A stretch of DNA of 62,160 bases from Bacillus chungangensis (GTDB taxonomy: Bacteria > Bacillota > Bacilli > Bacillales > Bacillaceae_C). Position numbers and translations under genes: made by a program. The notes beneath the pieces were generated by a model. The model was not told the DNA's origin and ran no database searches. It worked only from the letters and a program-made list of their open reading frames with translations. Positions 53,981 to 62,071 of this stretch are shown piece by piece. Position 1 is the first letter of the stretch, and each line of letters opens with the position of its first letter. The stretch covers positions 1 through 62,160 of the forward strand of contig NZ_JAUSTT010000027.1 of NCBI RefSeq assembly GCF_030812995.1. The letters are read 5' to 3'.

Positions 53981-54008
53981 AAAAGACCTTCACAATGGAA
54001 GGTCTTTT
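53981..54008 (+). terminator. Rho-independent terminator
   Basis: AAAAGACCTTC (53981-53991) pairs with GAAGGTCTTTT (53998-54008) with a 6-base loop. It lies about 450 bases after the small plus-strand gene. The stretch 53528-53980 has no gene that I recognise. Confidence 0.7.
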
Positions 54009-54045
54009 ACTTGTTCATATGCATCTATATTCGAAACAGGAGAGA

Positions 54046-54245
54046 CTAAAACTCGCCTAATATTCATTTGAAGTCAGGTGGCTTGATTTCCACCTCTAAC
54101 CCCCTAAGAGTTAGAAGCATCGATTCAGGATAAAAGAAAACTTCTTCATTTCAAGAAAAAGCGGTTTCCTTTTTTCAAGGAAGCTTGTGTAATAGCTGAG
54201 ATTCTCAGTATGGGAAATCCCAACTAATGGAATTTACTCTAAAAT
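54046..54245 (+). repeat. Dispersed hairpin repeat, degenerate copy
   Basis: In the orientation of the 33329 copy: CCACCTCTAACC, AGAGTTAGAAGCATCGA and, at the end, ATGGGAAATCCCAACTAATG followed by GGAATTTACTCTAAAAT, which corresponds to the CCCCCACTGATGGAAGTTTCACTTTAT end. It finishes 5 bases from the glmM stop and may supply its transcript end. Confidence 0.55.
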
Positions 54246-54249
54246 ACAG

Positions 54250-55599
54250 TTAATCGTCCAATCCCATTTCTTCTTTCACAACTTTTGTAATTCGTTCTAC
54301 ATAAATATTACAATCTTCAGGAGTAACCGCTTCTACCATGACACGCACTAGCGGTTCGGTACCAGAAGGACGGACAAGGACGCGGCCATTGCCTGCCATT
54401 TCTGTCTCTACTTGAGTAATGACTTCATTCACCCTTTTATTGTCCGTTACATGGTGTTTATCAGTAACCCGTATGTTCACAAGCTTTTGAGGGTATTTCG
54501 TCATTTCCTTAGCAAGCTCAGATAATGGTTTTTTTGTTTGCTTCATGATATTCACGAGCTGTAATCCGGTTAGAAGACCGTCTCCAGTTGTATTGTAATC
54601 AAGAAAGACAATATGGCCTGACTGTTCACCACCTAGGTTATAGCCGCTTTTTTTCATCTCTTCCACAACATAACGATCACCTACAGCAGTTTGAACACTC
54701 TTGACTTCGAGCTCTTCCAAAGCTTGATAAAATCCAAGGTTGCTCATTACAGTTGAGACGACTGTATCTGCTTTAAGGGTGCCTTCTTTTTTCATATACT
54801 TGGCACAAATATATAAGATTTGATCTCCATCAATCACATTGCCATTCTCATCAATTGCAATCAAACGATCTCCATCTCCATCAAACGCGAGACCAACATC
54901 TGCCTCTTTCTCTTTCACAAGTTGTGCCAAAGCCTCTGGATGAGTAGAACCTACACCATCGTTAATATTTAATCCATTTGGAGAATTGCCCATCGTGGAT
55001 AAATCGCAATCTAAATCAGCAAATAAATGGGTTGCTAAGGATGATGTAGCTCCATGAGCACAGTCGAGAGCGACATGGATGCCAGAAAAGTCATCATCAA
55101 CCGTTTGCTTTAAAAATTGCAAGTACTTTTGACCGCCTTCAAAATAATCATTAACTTGTCCGAGAGCCTCTCCAACCGGACGTGGAAGGTCATCTTGCTC
55201 TAGTTCTAATAACTTCTCAATTTCTGCTTCTTGTTCATCTGAAAGCTTATATCCATCTGGTCCAAAAAACTTAATGCCGTTATCTGGAACTGGATTATGA
55301 GAAGCTGAAATCATTACGCTTGCTTGTGCACCCAATGCTTTCGTCAAGTAGGCGACACCCGGAGTTGAAATAACACCGAGCCTCATTACCTCTGCTCCGA
55401 TCGAGAGCAAGCCTGCAACTAGAGCCCCCTCTAACATATAGCCAGAAATTCTTGTATCACGGCCAATCATCACTTTTGGTCGTTGCTTATCTTTCGTTAA
55501 CACATAACCGCCATAACGGCCTAACTTGAAAGCTAACTCAGGGGTTAACTCTGCGTTTGCAACGCCCCTGACTCCATCAGTTCCAAAATATTTACCCAT
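54250..55599 (-). CDS. glmM: Phosphoglucosamine mutase GlmM
   Basis: 449 residues, full length. The phosphorylated serine loop ISASHNP has Ser100, metal loop DGDGDR lies near residue 240, and the sugar loop is GEQSGH; the C-terminal phosphate loop reads [15 protein letters not shown]. It converts glucosamine-6-P to glucosamine-1-P for UDP-GlcNAc and the cell wall. Last gene of cdaA-cdaR-glmM, 36 bases after cdaR. In B. subtilis glmS follows; here a decayed repeat and unrelated genes do. Confidence 0.96.
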   Translation of the reverse strand: MGKYFGTDGVRGVANAELTPELAFKLGRYGGYVLTKDKQRPKVMIGRDTRISGYMLEGALVAGLLSIGAEVMRLGVISTPGVAYLTKALGAQASVMISASHNPVPDNGIKFFGPDGYKLSDEQEAEIEKLLELEQDDLPRPVGEALGQVNDYFEGGQKYLQFLKQTVDDDFSGIHVALDCAHGATSSLATHLFADLDCDLSTMGNSPNGLNINDGVGSTHPEALAQLVKEKEADVGLAFDGDGDRLIAIDENGNVIDGDQILYICAKYMKKEGTLKADTVVSTVMSNLGFYQALEELEVKSVQTAVGDRYVVEEMKKSGYNLGGEQSGHIVFLDYNTTGDGLLTGLQLVNIMKQTKKPLSELAKEMTKYPQKLVNIRVTDKHHVTDNKRVNEVITQVETEMAGNGRVLVRPSGTEPLVRVMVEAVTPEDCNIYVERITKVVKEEMGLDD

Positions 55600-55635
55600 A
55601 CTTCATTTCGCTCCTTCTTCGATTAAGATCAGTGT

Positions 55636-56895
55636 TTAAGCACTGCTGCTTTCTTTTTCTATTAACCGAATTTTAGCTTTATTTTCCGATAATTTCCAAG
55701 AGATGCCATTTGGCGCTTTTACTTGCAAGTCTACTTCATGCTCTCCCAGTTCTAAGCCAGCTGCATTAAAAAATATCTCAATCTGCTCTGGCTGCAATCC
55801 TTTTACCAATTCGCTCAAGCCGCTTGCCTCCATGTCAACTTTGCCATCTGCTGGCTGAACAAATTGTAGTTCAAAATCATCTGTCACCCCTAGTCCATGA
55901 ATAGCTAGGTTAGACAAAGTTCGAGTTTCTATAGGATCTTCTACTTCCGTTTTTACTACTTCTACCTTCACAGTCATTTTTTCAGGCTCTGTTTTATAGA
56001 TTCCATTTGGGAGACTAATCGGGATTTCTAGATCTGTATCTTTGTCAATATTATTGACATCAACCTCCACTTGAATATTATCTAATTTATTTAATGCCTC
56101 TTCATTGCCAAAAAGGATCAGTTCTTTTGGGTTAAATGTGATGTTTTTAATTTGATAGCCTTCTTTTGGTAATCCTGTTTCTTTAATTCCTAAAGGAATT
56201 TTCTTGCTTAAACTGCGTACAGGAACCTTTAACCGTACGGATTGCGGCTCGACAACGACATCCAATTTATTTAAATCGCGATCAAGAACTTGCACTTTCG
56301 CTTCTCGAGTAAACGTGTTCTTCATCTCGCCGTTGACATTCAACGTTGCTTTTACAAAAGAGATTTTTTCAATAACGTCTTTTGCCCCTGTAACATTCAC
56401 TGTTGCTGGTTCAACAATAGGTGAATCCGTTTCATACCCTTTAGCGACAACATTTTTGTTAATTTCTGCATCTACTTTAAATTCTTTGGTTACTTTCTCT
56501 TGTACAGACACTTCTATTTGAGAAGGATCTATTTTTACCTTCAGTTTATCTGATATATTTTGGTGTTCCATTCTTACTATTTGATTGCCAATCTGTGCAT
56601 CGGCCAAATCAACAAATACTGTAAAGTCTCTTAGCGCTTTCGTTGATTGAACGATGCTTTTTGGGCCTTCTACGATAACGTTAACAGTATGTGGAACACC
56701 AGTGACAACGAGATTTTCTTCATCATAGTGAACTTCGACAGGAACATTTTGAATTGTTTCTGTATCACGCTGCTGTGTAAACCCATTTCTTCTAGTAATT
56801 TCTTGCTCATCAAAATTTACAGAGGTGTAAAGAAGTACAGCTAAAAGCATGGCAACGATTCTCATGAACCATTTACTGTCCATAAATTTATCCAT
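55636..56895 (-). CDS. cdaR: CdaA regulator CdaR (YbbR)
   Basis: 419 residues. One N-terminal membrane helix (about 9-25), then an extracytoplasmic part of four YbbR repeats (about 50-400), each with VxVEG/VNVTG strands. It controls the diadenylate cyclase CdaA through the membrane. It overlaps cdaA by 8 bases and precedes glmM, the conserved Firmicute order linking c-di-AMP to wall precursor synthesis. Confidence 0.93.
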   Translation of the reverse strand: MDKFMDSKWFMRIVAMLLAVLLYTSVNFDEQEITRRNGFTQQRDTETIQNVPVEVHYDEENLVVTGVPHTVNVIVEGPKSIVQSTKALRDFTVFVDLADAQIGNQIVRMEHQNISDKLKVKIDPSQIEVSVQEKVTKEFKVDAEINKNVVAKGYETDSPIVEPATVNVTGAKDVIEKISFVKATLNVNGEMKNTFTREAKVQVLDRDLNKLDVVVEPQSVRLKVPVRSLSKKIPLGIKETGLPKEGYQIKNITFNPKELILFGNEEALNKLDNIQVEVDVNNIDKDTDLEIPISLPNGIYKTEPEKMTVKVEVVKTEVEDPIETRTLSNLAIHGLGVTDDFELQFVQPADGKVDMEASGLSELVKGLQPEQIEIFFNAAGLELGEHEVDLQVKAPNGISWKLSENKAKIRLIEKESSSA

Positions 56896-57715
56896 TTTGC
56901 TTCTTCCCCCTCCTTAAAATTGATGAGGAAGCTTGTTTTGCTCTCATAGAAGCACTAAGCTCTTTCTCTAACATTTCTCGGAAAACATCTGTATCTAGGT
57001 CTCTGTGAAGATCGCCATTTTTTGTAATCGATACACTGCCAGTTTCCTCCGAAACAATAATCGTCAAGCTGTCTGTCACTTCACTTATACCCAATGCTGC
57101 CCGATGTCTTGTACCCAATTCCTTAGAAATAAAAGGGCTTTCTGATAAAGGCAAATAACAAGCTGCTGCAGCTATTTCTTTTTTTTGAATGATGACAGCA
57201 CCATCGTGCAACGGTGTATTAGGAATGAAAATATTAATGAGAAGCTCAGATGATATTGTAGAGTTCAGTGGTATCCCTGTCTCAATATAATCGCTCATTC
57301 CTGTTTCTCTCTCAATTGAAATTAAGGCGCCTATCCGCCTTTTCGCCATATAATTAACAGATTTAGTAATGGCTTCAATAATATGCTTTTGCTCTTCCTC
57401 TTCTTGAGTGCCTGACCTTGAGAATAGTCTACCTCGTCCCAATTGTTCAAGGGCACGACGAAGCTCTGGTTGAAAAATGATAATGACAGCAATAGACCCC
57501 CATGTCAATGCTTGTTCCATCATCCAACTTAACGTGTGGAATCCAAGAAAACCGCTCAAACTTCTTACAATAATAATGACGAATATTCCTTTTAAAAGTT
57601 GCACGGCTTTTGTTCCACGGATGACCATAATGAGTTTGTAAATTACGAACCATACCAGGAATATATCAACGATATTGGAAAGATAGTCCAATATTGTGAA
57701 GTTTGCAAACGGCAT
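56888..57715 (-). CDS. cdaA: Diadenylate cyclase CdaA
   Basis: 275 residues. Three membrane helices (about 10-80), then a DAC domain with DGA at 171-173 and RHR at 203-205, the catalytic motifs that make c-di-AMP from two ATP. It sits in the membrane with CdaR. AATGGAGG precedes the ATG. It follows the rsiW terminators, so it should have its own promoter in 57716-57940. Confidence 0.95.
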   Translation of the reverse strand: MPFANFTILDYLSNIVDIFLVWFVIYKLIMVIRGTKAVQLLKGIFVIIIVRSLSGFLGFHTLSWMMEQALTWGSIAVIIIFQPELRRALEQLGRGRLFSRSGTQEEEEQKHIIEAITKSVNYMAKRRIGALISIERETGMSDYIETGIPLNSTISSELLINIFIPNTPLHDGAVIIQKKEIAAAACYLPLSESPFISKELGTRHRAALGISEVTDSLTIIVSEETGSVSITKNGDLHRDLDTDVFREMLEKELSASMRAKQASSSILRRGKKQNG

Positions 57716-57942
57716 CGTTTATCCTCCATTTTTTTTTTCATCACAGCCGTACAAAGCGAATGCTTTTTAAATAATCAGCTGGGTACGCTCTCCCCTTCTG
57801 ATTCCTTTTTCTTAGTTTAAAATCCTCTTTATATGAGATAGCTTTTATATTATAGCATATTTCATATAAAGGTTAAAAAGAAGACTGATTGTTAAATGTT
57901 AGCGATTCTTATTATAATGGTCATACATGGTTGTTTTTAAGC

Positions 57943-58016
57943 AAAAAAATACAGCTGTGAGCTGTATCATTATTTTTATCTAAAAGTCCGCTTTTTTTGA
58001 AAAACGGACTTTTTTT
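57943..58016 (-). terminator. Tandem terminators of the sigW-rsiW operon
   Basis: Two hairpins: AAAAGTCCG/CGGACTTTT (57982-58014) and ATACAGCT-GTG-AGCTGTAT (57949-57967). On the minus strand the second is followed by a run of seven T, the classic Rho-independent form. They separate sigW-rsiW from cdaA. Confidence 0.8.
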
Positions 58017-58055
58017 AAACATAATGAAATTCAAAAAACACGAAAATAGTTGTTT

Positions 58056-58670
58056 TTAATCAATTAATTCAACAACCTCTTTCGCTGTGCTCTTCATTTT
58101 ATACCATATCCAATCAAATATTTGATTGATGGTCTCAATTTCACCTGTCACATTGCCGGCAGAAGCCATGTACTTTTCTCCATTAATAACAGTGATATCA
58201 CCTTGAACTTCTCCCTCGATTCGGATATCGCCATTTTTTACAACAATATCACCTTTAATTACTTCACCCTCGGGAACGATAACCGTATGATTTTCCACTA
58301 CCAGATTAGGCTGCTTAGTAAATGAAAAGTTTGGATCTTTTGACCATGAAGAAACCATACTTCCTGCCATCAAAACGATGAACAGAGAAGCAGCAACAAG
58401 AAATGGATGATGACGCAGCCAGCGGTTCATCCCAACTTTTTTCTTTTCTTTAGGCAATCTTGCCATTACGCTTTGGGTAAAGCCAATTGGAGCCTCTATG
58501 TTGGCAGTACTTTTGACGAAAGCAATTGTTTTTTTCAGTTCATGAAAGTGCTTTTGACAATCTTCACATTTCTGAAGATGTTCCTTTAGCAACTGTTCAT
58601 GCTCATAAGAAATTTCGCCATCTAAATAGTCATGCATATAGAGAACAATTTCGTTAGGACAAGGTTTCAA
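58056..58670 (-). CDS. rsiW: Anti-sigma-W factor RsiW
   Basis: 204 residues, TTG start with GGAGG before it. N-terminal ZAS zinc-type anti-sigma domain (HxxxCxxC: EHLQKCEDCQKHFHEL), a membrane helix at about 88-108, and a C-terminal extracytoplasmic part with a beta-helical, Val/Gly-rich repeat (GEVIKGDIVVKNGDIRIEGEVQGDI). In B. subtilis it is cut by PrsW/RasP under envelope stress, releasing SigW. It is 16 bases after sigW. Confidence 0.92.
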   Translation of the reverse strand: MKPCPNEIVLYMHDYLDGEISYEHEQLLKEHLQKCEDCQKHFHELKKTIAFVKSTANIEAPIGFTQSVMARLPKEKKKVGMNRWLRHHPFLVAASLFIVLMAGSMVSSWSKDPNFSFTKQPNLVVENHTVIVPEGEVIKGDIVVKNGDIRIEGEVQGDITVINGEKYMASAGNVTGEIETINQIFDWIWYKMKSTAKEVVELID

Positions 58671-58686
58671 TTTCCTTTCCTCCTTC

Positions 58687-59250
58687 TTAAATATGCTGAA
58701 GTTGTTTCCGTAAAGCTTCTCGTCCTCTATGAATTCGGGTTTTTACGGTCCCTAGCGGCAAGTCTAAAACAGCACTTATTTCTTTTAAGGAAAGCTCTTC
58801 AATATATCGTAAAACGATAACCGATCGATATTTTTCTGGTAATTTTAGTATCTCTTCCTGAATCATATCCTGTAATTCCATCGTTTCCACTTGTGCAATA
58901 GGAAGCTTTTCATCACTTGCTATCTGGGAATACATCGTTAATCCTTCTGTGCCTGCAATTTCCGCATCTAAGTAATAGTCAGGTTTCTTTTTACGTATTC
59001 GATCAATACAAAGATTAGTCGCAATTCGATACAACCAAGTCGAGAATTTCCGTGATTGATCAAATGTTTGGATATTTACATAAGCGCGTATAAAAGCCTC
59101 CTGTGATATATCTTCTGCTTCATGACGATTTCCAAGCATTCGAAAACAAATTTGAAAAACTTTATCTTTATATAAATCGACGATTTCTCCAAAAGCGTTT
59201 TGATCACCTTTAAGGACTTGCATTATTCTCTTTTTTACAAGTGTGTCCAT
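58687..59250 (-). CDS. sigW: ECF sigma factor SigW
   Basis: 187 residues from the ATG at 59250 (AGGGGACAG site), equal to the B. subtilis length; the longer reading to 59316 adds an unlikely tail. Region 2: YKDKVFQICFRMLGNRHEAEDISQEAFIRAY, RKFSTWLYRIATNLCIDRIRKKKPDYYLDAE. Region 4: ELSLKEISAVLDLPLGTVKTRIHRGREALRKQL. It controls antibiotic- and detergent-resistance genes of the envelope. A perfect SigW promoter precedes it. Confidence 0.94.
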   Translation of the reverse strand: MDTLVKKRIMQVLKGDQNAFGEIVDLYKDKVFQICFRMLGNRHEAEDISQEAFIRAYVNIQTFDQSRKFSTWLYRIATNLCIDRIRKKKPDYYLDAEIAGTEGLTMYSQIASDEKLPIAQVETMELQDMIQEEILKLPEKYRSVIVLRYIEELSLKEISAVLDLPLGTVKTRIHRGREALRKQLQHI

Positions 59251-59289
59251 TCTGTCCCCTACCCTCCGCTCTATGCGGCTATACATTTT

Positions 59290-59315
59290 TACGAATATAT
59301 AGCAAAAAGGTTTCA
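59290..59315 (-). promoter_or_regulatory. SigW-dependent autoregulatory promoter
   Basis: On the minus strand TGAAAC, exactly 16 bases, CGTA: the full consensus of SigW promoters. It lies 40 bases before the sigW start codon and predicts autoregulation. Confidence 0.88.
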
Positions 59316-59435
59316 AAAAAAAATTATTCCATTTACCATCCTATCAGATTTAAAGTGATCATTGTTTGATTTCTATAAAAAAATAGTATTTACCAGTAAC
59401 TTCTTTAAAACAAAAGTCGAATTCTCATTAGGAAA

Positions 59436-59592
59436 ATAAAGTGAAACTTCCATCAGTGGGGGTTCTCTCATCCCCCACTGATGGTTAGTTGAACCAATCG
59501 GACATTTACTGGCAGTTATCCCCACCTAGACTTCTTCGAGTCCTCTTACTCCCCGAGGTGGGGGTCTCACTGCCAGTTAGATGTGGGATAAA
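59436..59592 (-). repeat. Dispersed TTTAT-flanked hairpin repeat, short form
   Basis: Best-preserved short copy: ATAAA at 59436-59440 and 59588-59592, with CATCAGTGGGGGTTCTCTCA/CCCCCACTGATGG and CCCACC/GGTGGGGG hairpins and TACTGGCAG/CTGCCAGTTAG. It stands about 120 bases upstream of the SigW promoter, between sigW and the arginase gene. Confidence 0.9.
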
Positions 59593-59650
59593 GACGATAT
59601 CGTTAAACTTCCGTCAAAGCATCAGCTTTTCTGCAATTTGAATAGAAAAA

Positions 59651-59687
59651 AAGGCGCTGCCGAAATAAATGGATCGGCTTCGCCTTT
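59651..59687 (-). terminator. Terminator of the arginase gene
   Basis: AAGGCG-CTGCCGA pairs with TCGG-CTT-CGCCTT with small mismatches. On the minus strand it is followed by TTTTTT. It lies about 80 bases after the arginase stop. Confidence 0.7.
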
Positions 59688-59765
59688 ATATAGTGAATAT
59701 AAGGAAAACTAAAGGAATGCTTTATTTCTAAATGGAGATTAGCTGCTTTTGATAAATCCAGTCAA

Positions 59766-60668
59766 TTATAAGAGCTTTTCACCAAATAGCGATCCCATTA
59801 ATGCAACAGCAACTTTAGCTGTTTGGTTTTCCCTATCAAGAATCGGATTAATCTCGACGAACTCAGCGGAAGTGATTAAATGAGACTCTGCTAGCATCTC
59901 CATTGCTAAATGACTTTCACGATAACTTATCCCGCCTAAAACAGGGGTTCCAACTCCTGGAGCATCGTTAGGGTCTAGGCCATCTAAATCAAGGGATAAA
60001 TGGACGCCATCAGTTCTATTTTTTAAATAATCGATTGTTTGCTCCATCACCTGTGCCATTCCTAAGCGATCAATTTCATGCATGGTATACACTTTTATAT
60101 TGTTTTCTTTAATAAATTCTTTTTCTCCATCGTCCAAATCCCTAGCCCCTATCACCACAACATTCTCTGGTTTTATTTTCGGGGAATATTTTCCTATTTC
60201 TGTAAGAGACGGGTGTCCATATCCTAGACTGGCTGCCAAGGGCATGCCGTGAATGTTGCCACTTGGCGAAGTATCTGCAGTATTTAAATCACCATGGGCA
60301 TCGTACCAAATAACACCTAATTCTTTATAATGCTTGGCAACACCAGCTAATGTACCAATTGCAATACTGTGATCTCCACCAAGCACTAGAGGAAATCTAT
60401 TTTGTTGAATAATGCCATCTATTTTTTTAGCTAGCCGCTCATTCCCCTCAGCAACCGCTTTCAAGTTTCTAAGATTATTAGAAGAGTCATGACCTCGATC
60501 CGCTGCGCCAATTTCTATATCTCCAATATCTTTTATTTCATAGCCAAGCTTTTCTAGTCGTTCTACTACACCCGCATACCGAATCGCACTAGGGCCCATA
60601 TCTACACCTCGACGCATTTGCCCTAAATCCATTGGTACTCCAACAATTGATATTTTTTTGATCATCAT
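59766..60668 (-). CDS. rocF: Arginase
   Basis: 300 residues of the ureohydrolase family. Manganese motifs: GGDHS at 97-101, DAHGDLN at 123-129 and SLDLDGLDP at 225-233. It hydrolyses L-arginine to ornithine and urea in arginine catabolism. AGGAGG before two adjacent ATGs makes either 60668 or 60665 possible. It is next to sigW, as in several Bacillus genomes. No other roc genes lie nearby. Confidence 0.93.
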   Translation of the reverse strand: MMIKKISIVGVPMDLGQMRRGVDMGPSAIRYAGVVERLEKLGYEIKDIGDIEIGAADRGHDSSNNLRNLKAVAEGNERLAKKIDGIIQQNRFPLVLGGDHSIAIGTLAGVAKHYKELGVIWYDAHGDLNTADTSPSGNIHGMPLAASLGYGHPSLTEIGKYSPKIKPENVVVIGARDLDDGEKEFIKENNIKVYTMHEIDRLGMAQVMEQTIDYLKNRTDGVHLSLDLDGLDPNDAPGVGTPVLGGISYRESHLAMEMLAESHLITSAEFVEINPILDRENQTAKVAVALMGSLFGEKLL

Positions 60669-61014
60669 GACAAACCTCCTACACTGCTCCTTGTTTCATT
60701 TTAGAGGATTTTTTCATCCACATTTGAAAGAAGGATCGTTCTTTTTACACATCACAAACGTGTCACTATTCAATTCATAAATACTGCAAGCTTCATATAA
60801 AGAATATATTAGCTAAATAAGCATACAACCCTTGACCTGTATCAAAATTTGAAGGGAAGTCTGGAAAAAGTAAAATAATATGATCGAAGATGTAATAATG
60901 ACAGTTCCTTTTTATATTGTAATCAATTTTACGATGATGACTCAACTGGACAATATTTTGTATATATATACAAGAATATTAGAAAAACAAGGCAACAAGA
61001 ATGTTTTGTATGCA
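60669..61014. other. Intergenic region between tRNA array and arginase
   Basis: AT-rich, no gene recognised. It must contain the arginase promoter. I see no clear -24/-12 SigL sequence and no arginine operator that I can support by eye. Confidence 0.4.
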
Positions 61015-61061
61015 CAAAAAAAGTGTTCTAAAAGCAATTTTTTGCTTTAGAACACTTTTTT
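61015..61061 (-). terminator. Terminator of the rRNA-tRNA operon
   Basis: AAGTGTTCTAAAAGCAA (61021-61037) pairs, with one bulge, with TTGCTTTAGAACACTT (61042-61057); a run of T follows on the minus strand. It ends the rRNA-tRNA transcript. Confidence 0.9.
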
Positions 61062-61063
61062 GA

Positions 61064-61136
61064 TGAGCCATGAAGGACTCGAACCTTCGACCCTCTGATT
61101 AAAAGTCAGATGCTCTACCACCTGAGCTAATGGCTC
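61064..61136 (-). tRNA. tRNA-Lys (anticodon UUU)
   Basis: Minus strand: acceptor arm GAGCCAT/ATGGCTC, D-loop AGCTCAGGTGGTAGAGC, anticodon loop CTTTTAA (anticodon TTT), T-arm GGTTCGAGTCC. CCA is not encoded. Last tRNA before the terminator. Confidence 0.93.
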
Positions 61137-61142
61137 TTTTTA

Positions 61143-61217
61143 TGGCTGGGCTAGCTGGATTCGAACCAACGAATGACGGAGTCAAAGTCCGTTGCCTTAC
61201 CGCTTGGCTATAGCCCA
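61143..61217 (-). tRNA. tRNA-Gln (anticodon UUG)
   Basis: Minus strand: acceptor TGGGCTA/TAGCCCA with discriminator G, D-loop AGCCAAGCGGTAAGGC, anticodon TTG, T-arm GGTTCGAATCC; CCA is encoded. Confidence 0.93.
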
Positions 61218-61229
61218 TTTATATTAGGA

Positions 61230-61311
61230 TGGAGGGGGACGGATTCGAACCGCCGAACCCTGAGGGAGCGGATTTACAGTCCGCCGCGTTTAGCCACTTC
61301 GCTACCCCTCC
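61230..61311 (-). tRNA. tRNA-Tyr (anticodon GUA)
   Basis: Minus strand: acceptor GGAGGGG/CCCCTCC, anticodon GTA in CTGTAAA, and a long variable arm (class II) of about 13 bases. CCA is not encoded. Confidence 0.92.
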
Positions 61312-61349
61312 ATATTATTAATGAAAATATGAAGTATTTTTTAAAAAAA

Positions 61350-61425
<76 letters not shown>

Positions 61426-61446
61426 ATCTGTCATTTATGATAAAGA

Positions 61447-61522
61447 TGGTGGAGGATGACGGGATCGAACCGCCGACCCCCTGCTTGTAAGGCAGGTGCT
61501 CTCCCAGCTGAGCTAATCCTCC
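61447..61522 (-). tRNA. tRNA-Val (anticodon UAC)
   Basis: Minus strand: acceptor GGAGGAT/ATCCTCC, D-loop AGCTCAGCTGGGAGAGC, anticodon loop CTTACAA (TAC), T-arm GGTTCGATCCC; CCA encoded. Confidence 0.92.
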
Positions 61523-61528
61523 AAAAGA

Positions 61529-61600
61529 TGACCCCTACGGGATTCGAACCCGTGTTACCGCCGTGAAAGGGCGGTGTCTTAACCGCTTGACCAAGGGGCC
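61529..61600 (-). tRNA. tRNA-Glu (anticodon UUC)
   Basis: Minus strand: acceptor GGCCCCT/AGGGGTC, D-loop GGTCAAGCGGTTAAGAC, anticodon TTC in CTTTCAC, T-arm GGTTCGAATCC. CCA is not encoded. Confidence 0.92.
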
Positions 61601-61626
61601 GCTATGTATGTATATCCATTTATGTA

Positions 61627-61699
61627 AGCTTCCAACCGGGCTCGAACCGATGACCTCTTCCTTACCATGGAAGTGCTCTACCTGCTGAGCTATGGAAGC
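61627..61699 (-). tRNA. tRNA-Thr (anticodon GGU)
   Basis: Minus strand: acceptor GCTTCCA/TGGAAGC, anticodon stem CTTCC/GGAAG with loop ATGGTAA (GGT), T-arm GGTTCGAGCCC. A second Thr species beside the UGU one. CCA is not encoded. Confidence 0.9.
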
Positions 61700-61701
61700 A
61701 A

Positions 61702-61776
61702 TGGCTCCGCAGGTAGGATTCGAACCTACGACCGATCGGTTAACAGCCGATAGCTCTACCACTGAGCTACTGCGGA
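61702..61776 (-). tRNA. tRNA-Asn (anticodon GUU)
   Basis: Minus strand: acceptor TCCGCAG/CTGCGGA with discriminator G, anticodon GTT, T-arm GGTTCGAATCC; CCA encoded. First tRNA after the 5S gene. Confidence 0.92.
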
Positions 61777-61786
61777 ATATTAAAAA

Positions 61787-61903
61787 GCCCGGCAATGTCC
61801 TACTCTTGCGGAGGGAAATCCTCCACTACCATCGGCGCAGAGAAGCTTAACTGCCGTGTTCGGGATGGGAACGGGTGTGACCTTCTCGCCATAATTACCA
61901 GAC
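61787..61903 (-). rRNA. rrf: 5S rRNA
   Basis: 117 bases on the minus strand. The ends form a 10-bp terminal stem (GTCTGGTAAT with ATTGCCGGGC). The conserved core GTCACACCCGTTCCCATCC, CCGAACACGG and CCGATGGTAGT is present. It lies between the 23S gene and the tRNA array. Confidence 0.95.
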
Positions 61904-62071
61904 TTTCTTATGCTCATTTAACTTAAATAGCTATATGATTTTTTGAAGCCTGTATTACAATATATCTTATTATAATTACTTTTAAAGATTTTTCAAGAGA
62001 AAAATGATAAATTTATTCTCTCAAAACTAGATAGTGGAGAAATGGTAAAAACCGGAAAATATTACTATATA

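Noticed and set aside
59251-59316. Longer N-terminus for SigW
   Set aside because: It would run across the SigW promoter itself and extend past the conserved SigW start; the ATG at 59250 has the ribosome-binding site.
6990-59592. Dispersed repeats as a possible CRISPR array
   Set aside because: The copies are kilobases apart, differ in length and orientation, are bounded by TTTAT and have no spacers or cas genes.
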